DNA of 64,000 bases from Hydractinia symbiolongicarpus (taxonomy: Eukaryota > Cnidaria > Hydrozoa > Anthoathecata > Hydractiniidae): assembly GCF_029227915.1 (NCBI RefSeq), contig NC_079887.1, forward strand, positions 13,888,001 through 13,952,000. Reading direction: 5' to 3'. The notes under the pieces were generated by a model, which did not search any database, was not told the DNA's origin, and saw only the letters and a list, made by a program, of their open reading frames with translations. The position numbers and the translations under genes are program-made. How positions within the stretch are numbered: the first letter of the stretch is position 1; every line of letters starts with the position of its first letter. Of the stretch, positions 39,095 to 52,415 are shown in pieces.

Positions 39095-39445
39095 CAGGCC
39101 CATCAATAAGAAAATAACACCCGAGCATAAATTGCTCCCCCAAAGTTACAATAATTTAAACTGGGCGAGCAATCTGACTAAAATAAGTTATAAATGCATA
39201 TTTTATCACGAAGTCTTTTTATCTATTTATTTTATCTTTTTTATATATTTTGGTTCTTTTTTACCATAAATAATAAGAAATAGAACATTGATTTCCATGT
39301 GAGATGAAGTGATATTGCTCAGCCAGAAAACCTTTTTTTCGAATTGGGGGAGCAATTAATGGCTCAGCTAGTTGCTCATTTTTCAGAATTGAGCGAGCAT
39401 TTGCGTTAGCAAGAGCAATTGCTCTCCCCTCTATTGATAGGCCTG
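39095..39445. mobile_element. MITE family A, copy 2
   Basis: A 351-bp element with ends CAGGCCCATCAATA and TATTGATAGGCCTG. It matches 13427-13782 nearly end to end, including GCGAGCAATCTGACT, GATTTCCATGTGAGAT and GAGCAATTGCTCTCCCC. AGATC flanks both sides (CAGATC left, TAGATC right), a possible partial target duplication. The minus ORF inside is repeat sequence. Confidence 0.82.
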
Positions 39446-41600
39446 TAGATCTGTTCATTAGAATTTTTGATTTTTTGCACAAAGTTAGTTATCAATAGAT
39501 AGAAAGTGACATTTTTACATCAAATTTACATCATAATGGTCACATGTGAATATCAAATGTGAGCATAAACATTGAAACCATGAATTTTTAAGATAAACAT
39601 GAAACATTAAAGGTAATTTGTTGAAGCCTGTTGCTTTCTATATAAAAGCTAGGGTAACGACGGAGCAACAGATCGATCATTACCCTCAAATATCATTGCC
39701 TGAGAGTGTGTAAATTTATATTAACTAAGTTTTATAACTAGCATTTTCAAAATATATGCCTTGGGAACAAGCAAATTTCTAATTGTATGAATTCATTTCA
39801 TGTCTTTGCTGTCACTTAATTTAGGGTGGGCCACATCAAAGTTTTTAATACACATGAATATTTAGATTTCAATTTTGTCAGTATTACGGAAAATTTGTCA
39901 ATCTGGTACTTTACCTCGAGGAAGATCATTTCTGTTATTGTTAAAATAATGTTTTAAACAACCTTCAAATTGATATTAATAACAAAGAAGTTTTGTGACA
40001 ATTTCCACTTTTACATGCACAGAAATGTAAATTCCATATTAGCAACAATCCTTGGCCCATTTTTTTTGCTTTTGATTTTCTCATTTGTGTTATTCCAAAA
40101 AGTTGCAATCAGCAACAATAAGAGTAAAAAATTAAAACAAAAGTAAATATTCTCATGTGAACTTTAACAAGTTCAAATTATGTAAATTAAATATAGAAAT
40201 CGCCTAGAAAATTTTATGCATACTTGTTCTGCATACTCTGCAGTATGCGAAAAACAGGCATAGGACATATATATGCTATTTTATGCTATGTGGTTGGTAT
40301 AGTTTGCAATGTTTCTACAAGTATTTAGTGTGATTTGCTCAATTAGGAATTTTTCAGCCTATTGCCTTAGCACAAATAATTGAAATGCTGCTCAAATATT
40401 ACCCTATTTGGTATGGGGGCATAAGGTGCCTGCAGCAAATTCAAATTTTAATATCTTCTAAATACTTGCTTAATTTTTATAAAACTCTGTGATCTTTTAT
40501 ATTTTTATTGCTTAATTTTGACTCCACCTGTTCATAACATCACAACCTATTGGGCATTGCTCTAAACCATCATAGTAAACTCACTAAAATGGAAAATGCT
40601 TTAAATCTTGAACTTTGACTAAGTTTTTCCACCTGTCTAATCCGTCTTCCCCACTTGAATCTAAAAGTTGGCATGCCATGAAAACTTCCTTATAACTTCA
40701 GCTAAACCGATCTTGTTTTAACAGACTTTTAGGCTTTAAAAACGGCCTGCATATTGCACCATAGGTAGTACACAAAGTTTCCTGTAATTGTGCCTTTAAA
40801 AAATTAAAACAATACTGTTGCTGTACGTTGAATTCACAGGGCTGGAAGGTAGCAGTAAACCTTTTTTGGCTGTCCAAACAGCTGCTTTATTTACATAGTG
40901 TTTAATGTACAAACATGTACTTTCTCTTGACAAAATTGAAACTTAAATGTATAAAAATGAATTTGACTTTCAATCTAAATTGTTGAGTCAGCAAATATTC
41001 CCACTTAAAAATTGGTAGCAAATAACTTCTACCTCATCTGTTTTAAATGAACTTTGTGTAAATCACATTAAAAGGGTCTACATAGTTTGTTTTTTTCTGA
41101 AGGCCTTTTTTTGAAATACGCTTGGGTAGCTTCCATTGCTGAATGCAGCAATGCGGGAAAAAAATATCCAGAATTAATAAAAACATTTTAGCAAAAACCA
41201 AACCGCTTTATATACCGCTTAAATATACATAATCATTTGAAAAAAAATTTGCAAATGCATAGCATTAAAGCTATATTTGGCAAAATAGTTATTTATGACG
41301 TTTTGAGTTTAAGAAGTAATTATTAAAGCTGAATATTTTTGGTACAAAATAATACTATTAAAGCTATAAATTGTGACAAGAGTTTTTTAATAGAAAAAAA
41401 TGAATATAATAGTCTGAAAAAAAGTTTTCTTTAAGGTTTAAAAGGGTGTGGTAACCCTTTCAAACCTTAACTGAGCTTATGTACAACAAGTCTCCCAGCT
41501 AGTGCCTGTATTTAAGTTTCAGATTTTTTAGTCTGCTTGTTTTTAATGTCAATGTTGCATGCTTTTGTAATTTATATTGTATCCTATGTCCTTTATTTTT
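39446..41600. other. Gene-free stretch upstream of the TAO kinase
   Basis: AT-rich, with no coding exon on either strand that I can support. If the promoter is far upstream this is the first intron. Confidence 0.4.
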
Positions 41601-41683
41601 AGGAACAGAATTCAATGAATAATTTTGGAACATTATCTTAAAATAACTAAGTAAATTGTCACAAATCAATGTAGAACAACAGT

Positions 41684-44600
41684 ATGCCCCACCCGAAAGG
41701 GGGTCACAAAAACCCTGAATATGCCGGACTATTTTCCGATGCAGATCCAGAAAAAGTATTTCATGATTTACGAGAAATTGGCCATGGCAGCTTTGGTGCT
41801 GTGTTTTACGCAAGAAATGTTCAGAATGAGGCCGTTGCTATTAAAAAAATGTCATTTACAGGCAAAAACTCCACTGAGAAATGGCAGGATATAGTAAAAG
41901 AAGTACAATTTTTTATTGGACTTAAGCATGAAAACTGTGTTAGATATCATGCTTGCTATTTGAAAGATCATACAGCATGGGTAAGTTTGACTTAAGTTTA
42001 TTGTCCTTTGTGCAAATTGCATTTTTTTTCTATGAAGGTTGGATAAAAGTTTTGCTATTTGGTGTAGTGTTGACACTTTTTTATTTAGAAATTTCTCAGC
42101 ACTTATACTTTGCGAGGGCCAGTTTAGTTTATCAGACTGTGGAATATGCTGCTAGACATGTACCAGTCAAGCCAGCTTTGCACTGTACCAGTGTTACTGT
42201 CTCTGTTTTAAAAAAATGCAGTGAGAAACTCAAGTACATTAAGTGTGAATAAATTGCAGTTTTAATTTTGTTATGTTCCAGTACTTTTTTGATTAGCAAT
42301 TTGTGTTCATCGCAACTTGACGTGATATTAAATTTTTCAAATCAGTTGTATTTTTTATTTTGCAGAAGCTTATAAACTTTGTAATTTCGTTTTTAACATG
42401 ATATATTTTTAAGAAGTGAATAGAAATAGTCTGTTTTGTTGCAGCCATGCCACCACATAGATTTTTCTTTCTTTTTTCCAGCAGGTAGACAAATATTGCA
42501 TGGTTCAGTAAAGTTTAAATGTTGTATTCTATGTTAATATTTCAGCTTGTTATGGAGTACTGTCTTGGATCTGCTTCAGATATTTTAGAAGGTAAACATA
42601 ATTTTTTTGGATTTTTTAAGTAAATCATTTCAATGTGAGTAAAGTAAAACGGTCATTGTGGGATGCTTGAAATGGCATCACTCAAATAAGCTAAACCAAC
42701 AAACAGAAATGGTTATATCCTAGAAATGTTGTCAAGTGATAGGCTTGACAAAAATTATCCTTGTTTCTCGATAAAGCCAACTACAGCATAACTATCGTGT
42801 TTAACTACGTGCAATTAACAATTTGAGCAAAAGTGCAATATTGATTTGCTCTTTTTGTTACAATTTTTTAATAAGGTTTTTGTAAGCATATCTTTATTTG
42901 AAAATTTTATTATTATTATTTTATATTTTATAGTTCATAAGAAGTCACTTACTGAAAATGAATGTGCTGCTATTTGTCATGGAGCCTTATTTGGGCTGGC
43001 ACATTTACATAAAAATAACAGAATACATAGGGATATAAAAGGTATGATCTTGAACTTAACACATTACTGACTGTTAACTCTTTTTGCCTGTCCATGATGT
43101 TTTGTATCCTTTTTAACTTTCCTTAAAAAGCTTTTGTTTTCTGTAGGTGGCCAAAAGGTTAGGTTTTTTTAAAACACCTCAAAAATAGTTTGCACAATAT
43201 GTAAACCTTGTTATCCTTAAAGATATTTTTGAAGAAGACCTTAGTTTGTTGAAATTCTATCACATTCTTAATTTTTTTTTAGCTGGCAACATCTTGTTAT
43301 CTGAAAAAGGTGTCGTAAAACTAGGTGTGTATCTCATCCCTTGACTTGTTGTTGCATAATACTTTTTTCATAAAGGGTTATTTATGATTTTTACCATATT
43401 TTATTAGCTGATTTTGGTTCTGCTTCAATGAAAGCTCCAGCCAACTCGTTTGTTGGTACGCCATACTGGTAAGTGATATATTGTGCTCTGCTAAGATTAA
43501 GTCGTTGAGCCTAATTTGGGAATTTGTTTAAAGAAAATGTATCGTATTTTTTTTGTGTTTTTATTGATTTTGAATTATACTATTGATTTTGAATTAAATA
43601 CAGTGCCTCTGTGATTGTAAAACTTTCTTCCTTCCTCAAAATTCATATTTTAAAGTATACTGAAGCGTATAGTAACAACAAGTTGATCTTTTTTTATCTA
43701 CGTGATATTTTGGATGGATTTTATCTTTAGACTTTTTTATTTTCACAGGATGTCACCTGAAGTTATCCTTGCAATGGATGAAGGCCAATACGATGGAAAA
43801 GTAACACATTTTTTTGAGCGTAGTTATTTTTTAGTGTGCCAATTTGTATTTTTGTTTTTATTCCTGTCAGTTGGAGGAGACAGTCAAAATCCCCTTAAAT
43901 TAATTTTTTCTTTAATCACACACTTGTCATCATTTATCATCATTCTCGACTTAACGTCTGTTTTCCATGCTAGCATAGGTTGGACTCTGTATATTAATAA
44001 GCCTCTTACAATCAGATCTAAACTCAATTTCCTTTGCATCAAGTATGTTCTTATTAACTTCTCAGTCTACCTCTGGGCTTTGCCCTAGAAACTATTTCTA
44101 CGAAAAAAAAAATTGTTAGGGCCAACTACAAGTCTGCCTCCATATTTTTAAATATTTGATTTATAAAAATTGCATAAAAATGTTTACAAAAGTTCTCTTT
44201 TTGACAAAAAAAACATCTTTTACATTTTTGGGAAAATTTTAGCATTTATAGCATCAATGTTTTTACCTTTCAGGTTGATATTTGGTCAATGGGCATCACT
44301 TGTATTGAACTAGGTAACTCCCTTCGTTGTTATTGTCCAAAGCACACACATGGATTACAAGTAAAACTCAAATTTACGTTTATTATAGAAATTTAATAAA
44401 ATGTCATTTTTTTATCTATGTTTTTCATCACCAGTTTCATTTTTTAAAAAAAACACTTTTATTCAATAAAAGTTCTACGAACTTCAGGAAAGCTTAGTAT
44501 TTTAAAATAATAATTTAGTGTTGACTTTTTAACATAACGATTTGACTATAGTGTTTTTCAGATAGAATTGTTTTATGTAAACTTTCTCCTTCAACTTTGT

Positions 44601-47600
44601 TTGTGAATTAAAAACCTGCCAATCATAATCCTGCACGGTTATCTTTTTATTTTTCAGCGGAACGAAAACCACCATTATTTAATATGAATGCAATGAGTGC
44701 GTTATACCACATAGCTCAAAATGATCCTCCTAAGCTAACTGTGGGCAAGTGGTAAGTAATCAATCTTGAGATTATTTCATGCCATGTTACACGATTTAAT
44801 CTTATATAATAAATATATTTGGAGATTACATAAACCCTAGCTTTGATGAGAAGAGTGCAAATGTAAAAGACTTACTTTTTTATCTTTTTTTCTGGTTATA
44901 GGTCTTCAGAATTTAATGATTTTGTAGCAAAATGTCTAGCTAAATTACCAGGTGATCGACCGAGTGCTGATGAACTACTAAAGGTATATTCTTTATTTAC
45001 TTTACTTGCTTTATTTTCATTTTTTGCAACAGTTTTTTGCAAGTGGAAAATGGGTTTACTAAGGAGACTAAAAGAAACTATAAAGGTGTGCATTTTTTAA
45101 GCATGAGGTATGGAGATAAGTTTCCTTGCATGACTTTAAAATCACTGCTTGCATGGCTTCCATAGGAACTTTTTAGCACCTTTTCACAGGACGTTCATTT
45201 ATTGCACTGTATTGGCTCTCCGGACACACATAAAACACACATAAAAAAGATGGATGGATATTTTATTTTTTTCCTTGCAAGCTTGTTGTGTTTCTTGCCT
45301 ATTGAACCGTAATCTAAAAAATAAATTCGAACATTCTTTCTCCTTCAGGAACCATTCGTAACACGGCAAAGGCCAGCTAATACACTTTTTGAACTTATTG
45401 AAAGAACTAAAAAAGCAGTTAAAGCACTAGATAAAGCAAATTATAATCGTATGAAAATCATTATGGAAGATTCTGATGGACAAGAGGATGAGATGCCTAG
45501 TGCAAAGGCAGTTGGACATAATGGCTCTGTGACTGATGGAAAAACTCCTTTAGAAGAGGTAAGGTTTCTTGATTAACTGACGCTATCCTTTTTTCTTCAT
45601 CTCTGTATAAAGATTTAAAAAAGGTAATCAAAGGATTTTTTAAAGAAATTGTTACAACTTAAAAGTTCCTTGAAAGCAAATAATAAAGTTGCCAATTGAT
45701 AAATAATTTGCATCTGAGACGAGAGAAATGTTGGAATTAGTGTTTCAGCTTATTTAGATCTGTTAACTCATTAATTGTTTTTAGGATGTTAGGAAACTCA
45801 GTGTAACCAGCCATGGAAGCAGTGAAAGTGAATATGAGAAACCTGACTCGACGTCTGATCCAATCATTATAAGTAGAAGAGTAAAAGTAGTATGTGTCTA
45901 CCCTTATATATTTTTTTCTTATATTAATGCCTATATTTTGTCTGTTAAAAATGGCTGCACGAAGCTTTTTCCCTTCTCCTCCACAAGGTTAATAATTCGC
46001 TGCCAAGCCAAACCTGTCAACTAGTTTTTCTTTATTTGCTTCTGTGCTTTGTTCATTAATTCCCAACACTAACGTCTTGAAAGAACTGGCATTGCATTAA
46101 TTTTAAAATGGAACATTTAGCAACTAACTATTCACCCCTATGAGGTAATAAAGTTAGCAAAGGAAGGTTTTACAAGAGTTAAGTAGTAGTATTGACATGT
46201 CAATGATTTCTAGATTTCCCCAGATTTAATTTAGATATGGTAAATAAACATTTCGCTCAGTGAATTCATTGTATTTGGTAACCGTTCCATTTAGCCTGAT
46301 GTTGATGATAGGTTCGCTACTTTGCGTCCTGCTCAGATGGTTGCTAGGCAAATGCATGAGCATCAAGGCTCAGACGCATATCGAGAACAACTACAAGTTT
46401 ATAAAAGGTGTGTATTCTACTAGTACTGTTGGTGTTGTTGTTGTTGTTGTTGTTGTTTATAATTGTTGTTATTATTGCTGTTGTGGTTGGATAAATATGC
46501 AACTTATTACTATGCTATAAGTAAATAAAAAAAAATTCTTACCAAGGGAACGTAAGAGTCTCGCGTCTAAAATATTGTGAATTTTTAGTAGCGGTATGCT
46601 TAAGCTGTTCCCAGGCTTGCTCTGCATTTTGTTCTCAGGGACTGCATTAATTGTCGATACATTATTTATTATCAGGCTTCGTCAGCAGCATCAGAAATTG
46701 ATCATCCAGCTTGAACAGAAACAACAGCAAGAGATGTACGAACATAGAAAAGCCTTAGAAAGAGAATTCGAAAATCAAATGCACACGTTCGATAAAGAAA
46801 TGGAGAAGTTAAAAATGAAACACAAGCAAGAACTGGAACAGAAGGTTCGCTTTGTTTATGTTTTGTTTCTATGACTACTGTTACAATGACGTTCGACGCG
46901 CCTGCACTCCCGCTGTGTGTGTGGCCAGCAGGAAAAGCTTTCAAAGCAACAAAAATCTATAATATCAAAGGTTTTGCAAAAATCCTTCTACCATTTGTTT
47001 TTTTTTTACTTTTACTTCTACATACATGCACATGCAAACACTTCATGACATGAAACACAAAACAAACAGTCTTTTTTCAACTCGACTTGTATTTTCATTT
47101 TCCTTCTTGATGCTTTCATTTTAATGGTTAACATCCACCAAGCACAAACACACCATTCTGTTTTTTAACAACTTTCAACTAACCGCTTTTACTTTTTGTG
47201 GGGAATTGCTCGAGCGTGTTTTAATAACTTACCGAACAAATTATTTCCGCGAGTTTAGACAGCGATGCGCGATGCAAAAACGCTCACAGACAGCCCTTCG
47301 CCGAAAATTGCTGAGATCAGCATAAAAATATATAATGAAGTGTTTTAAAGAAAACTAAAAATTTAACCAATTGCTTAATAGTAATTTTAGACACCTATAG
47401 TGAATTGTGCATAGTACCATTAAAATTTAAAGCATCGACTTTGTGAGAATGACCACACTTTTCCCAAACTTTATGTAAGGAAAATACTTTTCCGACTTTC
47501 TTTGTGTCTGTCTGTCTGTTTGGACTAAACGAGGCAAGCTAACAAGGAAAGCCTTGAAATTTGAAAGAACCTTACTTGTGTAATCAAAACATTAAAATTA

Positions 47601-50217
47601 TGAGTCTTTAAATTCTGTATTATTATTTCGGCTAATGTTTATATCGATATGAAGTTTGGGAATTGTTTAGACCAACTCACAATTTTACATGCGTACACTA
47701 AAAAGACTTTACTTTATAACACGACTCCAACAGATAAAGTATAAATTGTCTAAACTATTTAAACAGTTAAAAAAGAAAACACTAAATTTTCATCAGGCAA
47801 AGCAAGGTATGGGCGACGAGAAAAAGTTGATACGTCAAATAAAAGAATGCCACGACGGCGAATTACGTCAAGTTACCAATCAAATGAAAAATGACTACAA
47901 GAGAGCCAAACAACAGTTAAAACAGGTAATTGTCATATTTTAAAAGAAGACTTCACTTTGTTTTTCAACATCATACTATAATGCACAGAAATACAAATAA
48001 ATTTTGACTAAATCCTATTTGGATTATTTTTTTAGCAGGAGGAGGTTAACAAAAGGAACTCAGTCACACCGTCCCAACTTAAAGAGCAGTACGCTCAACA
48101 CCAAAGAGCGGAGGAGGCTAGGAAGAATAATGAACATGTTGCTGCGATGGAGGAAGAGCTGCGAAGATACAGAAGGGATCAGTTAGGGCAACGTCAAACT
48201 CTAGAGAGACAATTACTCATTGAAGTAAGTTTGGTTGTTTTATTTTAGTAAGAGACGTAGTGTTTCGTAATTAAGTATGCTTTAAAAAAAGCCCCATGAA
48301 ATATGCTACAGCTATGAACAATCTCTGCCTTAAAACTGCTTTGACATTTACTTCAACGCCTCTTGTATAAAAAGGTCATTTTAGAAAATAAGTATTCAGT
48401 GGTGACGGAAGACCTTGACCACAAAATTGAATCCTCACGAAATTTTAGAACAGAGTTCCTTAACTTTATGTTGCGTCCTAACCTAGCAAAGCTATTTCTG
48501 TCTTCTCGTTAAAATATCTATAATTAACGTAGTAATTTTTAAGGCTTCAATGGGTGTTAAAAACAAACTGGCTTAGACTCGTATATTTCGTACCTAAGAA
48601 ATAGTATTAAGGCCAACTTTGACTGTATATTTTCGTGCTAAGAAGTATTTCTGAGGCTACATTTGTCTGTATGTTTACCTAAAAATAGTATAAAGGATTA
48701 CTTTGACTTAATGCTTGGCTACATAGGGAATAGTATAAAGGCTAACTTTTATTATATGCATACCTAGAAAATAATATAAAGGCTAACTTTGTCTCTATGC
48801 TTCTCTAGGAAATGAACACATTGCAATCTCAGAAGGATCAAGCTCATCAAATGTTATCACGTCATCATCAGTGTACGCAGGAGCTTGAGTACAAGCAATT
48901 GAATAGTATGCATCGACTACGTAAAGAACAACAATCTAATCTCCATGAAACTGAGAGAGACAATCAATCAGAGTATAACAAGAAAGCAGAAATGGAATTG
49001 CAAAAGAAACACCTGTTGGAGATTAGACAAAGACCAAAAACACTCAAGGTTCGTGGTAACCGTATCAGGAAATTCTAGTTATGTCACTTTAATCCTGTTT
49101 ATACCCCTTTTTGGCATAAACGCATACGTTAGATTGGTATAGACCTTCGTGTAGACTTTTAACTTCTAGGTGCATGATCTATACGGTTACGTAATTCACA
49201 AGTAAATTTTATTTAGGCTCAGGAACTTAAAGTGAAGAAGCAGTTTAACGAGACGTGCAAAGTACAAGAACGACAATATAAAATGCTGCGTAAGCAGATG
49301 CTTGCAAATGCACCACGCGAGCAACACCGCGAAATAATGCAGAAGTTTAAGGAAGACCGTACCAGAAAGTTTGCTGAGCTGAGTTTACAATACGATCAGA
49401 GTATAAACGACCTGCTACAGAAGCAAAAGGTATTATTTACAGTTATGAAAATGGAAAGGTGTTTTTCATTTGTTTTTCGTTTTATTAACGTTTTGTACCT
49501 TCAACTAGGTTCGTCTTGATGAGCTTCAGTTGCAAGAACTTGAAGCATTACGCATTCAGTTGCAAGAAGAACAAACGGTGTTGGATACTTATCAAGCCAA
49601 ACAATCTGCTCATTTGAGAGCTCACATTGACAAAGAGTTGAAAGATCTTCAAGATAGGGTGGCGTTACGAAAAGCACTGTTAGAAGAGAGGGTATGGTTT
49701 CGTCAGTTTATTTCTCTGCATTATGCTGATTGGTTTAAATTGTGTCACTGATATGTACTTCTATTTTTTGCAGATGTTTGAAGAAAGCACCCGTCTACAA
49801 GACATTCGTTTGGAACGCTTAAAGGAGATGCAAAATCGTCACCAAATAGAACTAGCAGAATTCGACACAATATCTCGTCGCCACTTGGAGAGCCCGCGAT
49901 CGAGTCGGTCGAGCTTTACCAGTGTGGGGAGTAGTCCTCGAATTAGTCGAGCTTTTAATCAGGGTAGCTCTCGGGACAGTAACAGGTCTTTGGGAACGCC
50001 GGGCACACGTTTTGCTCAGCCAAGTCGAGCTAGTTCCGTGAGCATGACCAGTCTCCAGTCTAGCGGCAGCTCGAATCGCAGTGGTGATATGACGCAGTAT
50101 AATAGTCAACTACAGCCAGCACACAGCGTTAGCAATGTCACCAGCACGCGCTCAAGAAACGACAATCGCAATGGAAATATCGAAAGATTATCGTATTATG
50201 AGTCAAATCGAAGATGA
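41684..50217 (+). CDS. TAO kinase (STE20-family Ser/Thr kinase), isoform with C-terminal cassette A
   Basis: Exons: 41684-41980, 42546-42591, 42934-43041, 43283-43324, 43408-43468, 43749-43800, 44274-44313, 44658-44751, 44902-44983, 45349-45558, 45785-45889, 46295-46407, 46676-46844, 47797-47925, 48039-48224, 48809-49048, 49217-49429, 49509-49691, 49774-50217 (TGA). Total 2814 nt, 937 aa, all junctions in phase; vertebrate TAOKs are ~900-1230. Kinase domain ~25-280: Gly loop [16 protein letters not shown] Lys54, HRD at 146-148, DFG at 166-168, GTPYW and [14 protein letters not shown]. The usual APE is SPE here. A linker, then [14 protein letters not shown] and long coiled coils follow, and the tail is Ser/Arg-rich. 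Family role: TAO kinases activate MKK3/6-p38 and Hippo (MST/Hpo) signalling and act on the cytoskeleton. One ancestral-type gene is likely, so TAOK1/2/3 cannot be assigned. An acceptor at 41600-41601 suggests a 5' non-coding exon. A second copy of the last six exons follows downstream. Confidence 0.95.
47797..50217 (+). CDS. TAO kinase C-terminal cassette A (six exons)
   Basis: Exons of 129, 186, 240, 213, 183 and 444 nt, every boundary in phase 0. They encode the distal coiled coil ([76 protein letters not shown]) and a Ser-rich tail ending in YYESNRR. The acceptor of the 186-nt exon is of NAGNAG type (TTTAGCAG), so one Gln could be added. Cassette B at 52416-56561 matches it exon for exon. 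Confidence 0.93.
48560..48808. repeat. Intronic ~45-bp tandem repeats leading into the 240-nt exon, cassette A
   Basis: Units of the form AATAGTATAAAGGCTAACTT followed by a pyrimidine-rich TATGCTTACCTAG recur about five times with drift. The last unit is the true acceptor TATGCTTCTCTAG of the exon at 48809. The same array, shorter, precedes the matching exon of cassette B. Confidence 0.75.
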
Positions 50218-52415
50218 GACCGTGCGACAACGTGTGTGGGTAATCACCCACCTGATTAACAGGTGAAGAACACGTGTCAATCACGTCTATATATCAATGC
50301 ATGTATTATCGCCTTTGGATCAATACGTGATCATGAAGTCTATACCGGTGATGATTTTGGTGATAGTTTCAAGGCGTTTCTAGTTAATATTTAAAATGCA
50401 ATATTTAGATATCGTAGAATTTTAAATCCACATTTGACATATCTCAATCCTCAATGGAACAAACTTTATCGTCATTTACCTTGCTGTCCTTTATCTTTGT
50501 TTACAAAATTTTCTCGCCTCGATTGCTAACACTTCATGTTCCGTCATTTTAATGTTCTCACATAACTCGTACATGAAAGTCGTGGAAAGTTTTCATAGGG
50601 AATATCCTTTTCAGATTATATGGAAAGAGTATTTTTTTATCATCGTTTTATTTCTTAAAAAGAAAAAAGAAACTCCTAATAAATCGAAAACAGTTAATAC
50701 ATTTTTCCGCTCAGGCGGAATTTTAACGCCCAGTCATGTACTTTTAACGCCCAGTCATGTACTTTTATAATAGTTCAAAGACCAGTGCTCATAAAAATGG
50801 CCATGGCACTTTTTTGGTATGTACATATATTTCTTAAATTGTTTTCTGTACCCATGTGCTGAAATAAAGAATTTCGCAAATAATATACGCAGTGTGTCTT
50901 TCGTGTTGTATTTACGTGAAGTATTGTTGCATAGCGACGCCCTCGCGCATTTCATGAGTTGTACATCCAACGATTCAAGAATGGAAATACGAATGAAAGG
51001 GAAGTTGCTTTCAAAATAGCGAATGAGCGAATTCATAAATAGCGAGTGAGCGAGCTTATTAATGTTTATTAAAATTATTAATAATTACGTTAATTAATCA
51101 ATAATCAAATTTCCTATCAATAATAACCCTAAAAATAACAATAAATGATTAGGCTTCATCGACTTCCATAATCTTAATTAAATTTATTAGTCTGTAACCT
51201 GTTGATTATATATCGCATTTTGTGTATCCGTAACATAATTACAAAATCGAGACAGTGACAGACAACTGGTATTAGAGATTGCAATATCGCTTATAATTTC
51301 GTCCATGGTAATTTTCGAATTTCCGCTTGCGGGCAAGTCAATTTAATGTTTCCATTGACGGCTTTTCAACAAATTTAAAAATAGCTATGCCACATGCTAC
51401 GTTAGTGGCCAATGTTGGAACACAACAGTCCTGATAATTTTTTTTAATTTTAGCGCATTAAATTTCGCTAACTTAGCGCAAATTTGCGAAATTTTTGTGC
51501 TCGAGAAATGTTTTTTTTTTTTTAAAACATTTTTAAAAATTAAAGCGAAATATTAGAGTTCTAGAAGTAATTTTTTTTATTATTATATTATTATATATTA
51601 TTATTTTTATTATTTATTTTCTCCTTAAATAACACAGTATTTTTGAGGTTTGTGGTGTAATAGCATTTGTCAAATTATTCAACTTTCTTGAAATATCTAG
51701 CATTAATTTACTCAGGCAGCCAATGTCCGCGAAAATCCAACTATCGATTCGCAAAAATCATTACTCGCGACGCTTTTTGAGACACGCGAAATAAAATATT
51801 AAATATTTTGTCTGCTTTTATAAAATATATGCAAAGAAATGTGACGATATTTTTGTTTTTAACTCGTTCGAGGTCTGACTATATTAAAAATAGGTAAAGT
51901 AACACAGCAAAAAACTTCATTCGTCAAAAAAAACTCGGTAAAAATGCTTCTTCATTTAAAAAAAAGATAGTTAAATGTTTGTTCGTCTTTTTACTATATT
52001 GTTATTTAAAACTTCAATAAGAACATTCTTCAGGGTGTCCCCACTCCGTCAAAAATGTCAAGAATTTTGAAAGTAAGCAAAATATCAGGGATATGTTTTT
52101 ATGAAATGTCAGGAAAAGGTTAGGAATTTTAGGTTTAGTTGGTAAATCAACTATCTTTAGTTTGCAAAATATTGACAAGGGATTAAACTTAGGAATTGTT
52201 TTAAAAAAAATAGCATTATTTTTCAACAAATCTGTTACATCAATATGTTTGTTATTTAAATTTATATTTTTAAGGTAATTCAAGGTTCTTGTAGTATGAA
52301 ATTCCCTAAATGTCAAAAGTGTCAGAAATCTCAGGAAAATGAAGATTTGATATTGAGTGGACACTCTGTTCTTGTGCGTAACTATTGGTAACCGTGTTTT
52401 ATCTCTTTTACCCAG
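50218..52415. other. 3' UTR of cassette A and spacer to cassette B
   Basis: AATAAA at 50863-50868 is a good polyadenylation signal for cassette A. The surrounding ~90 bp (GGTATGTACATATATTTCTT ... GTGCTGAAATAAAGAATTTCG) resembles 57590-57665 after cassette B. A short direct repeat (TTTTAACGCCCAGTCATGTAC, twice) is at about 50722-50763. From ~51300 the spacer has several CGCGAA-type motifs. The 162-codon minus ORF at 52014-52502 overlaps cassette B's first exon antisense and is probably chance. Confidence 0.6.
50863..50868 (+). terminator. Polyadenylation signal for TAO kinase cassette A
   Basis: Consensus AATAAA 646 bp after the cassette A stop codon, in a stretch homologous to the 3' UTR end of cassette B. 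Confidence 0.6.

Noticed and set aside
41499-41813. 104-codon minus ORF
   Set aside because: It is antisense to the first TAO kinase exon and has no features of its own.
49852-50109. Arg/Thr-rich minus ORF of 85 codons
   Set aside because: It is the shadow of the Ser/Arg-rich TAO kinase tail.
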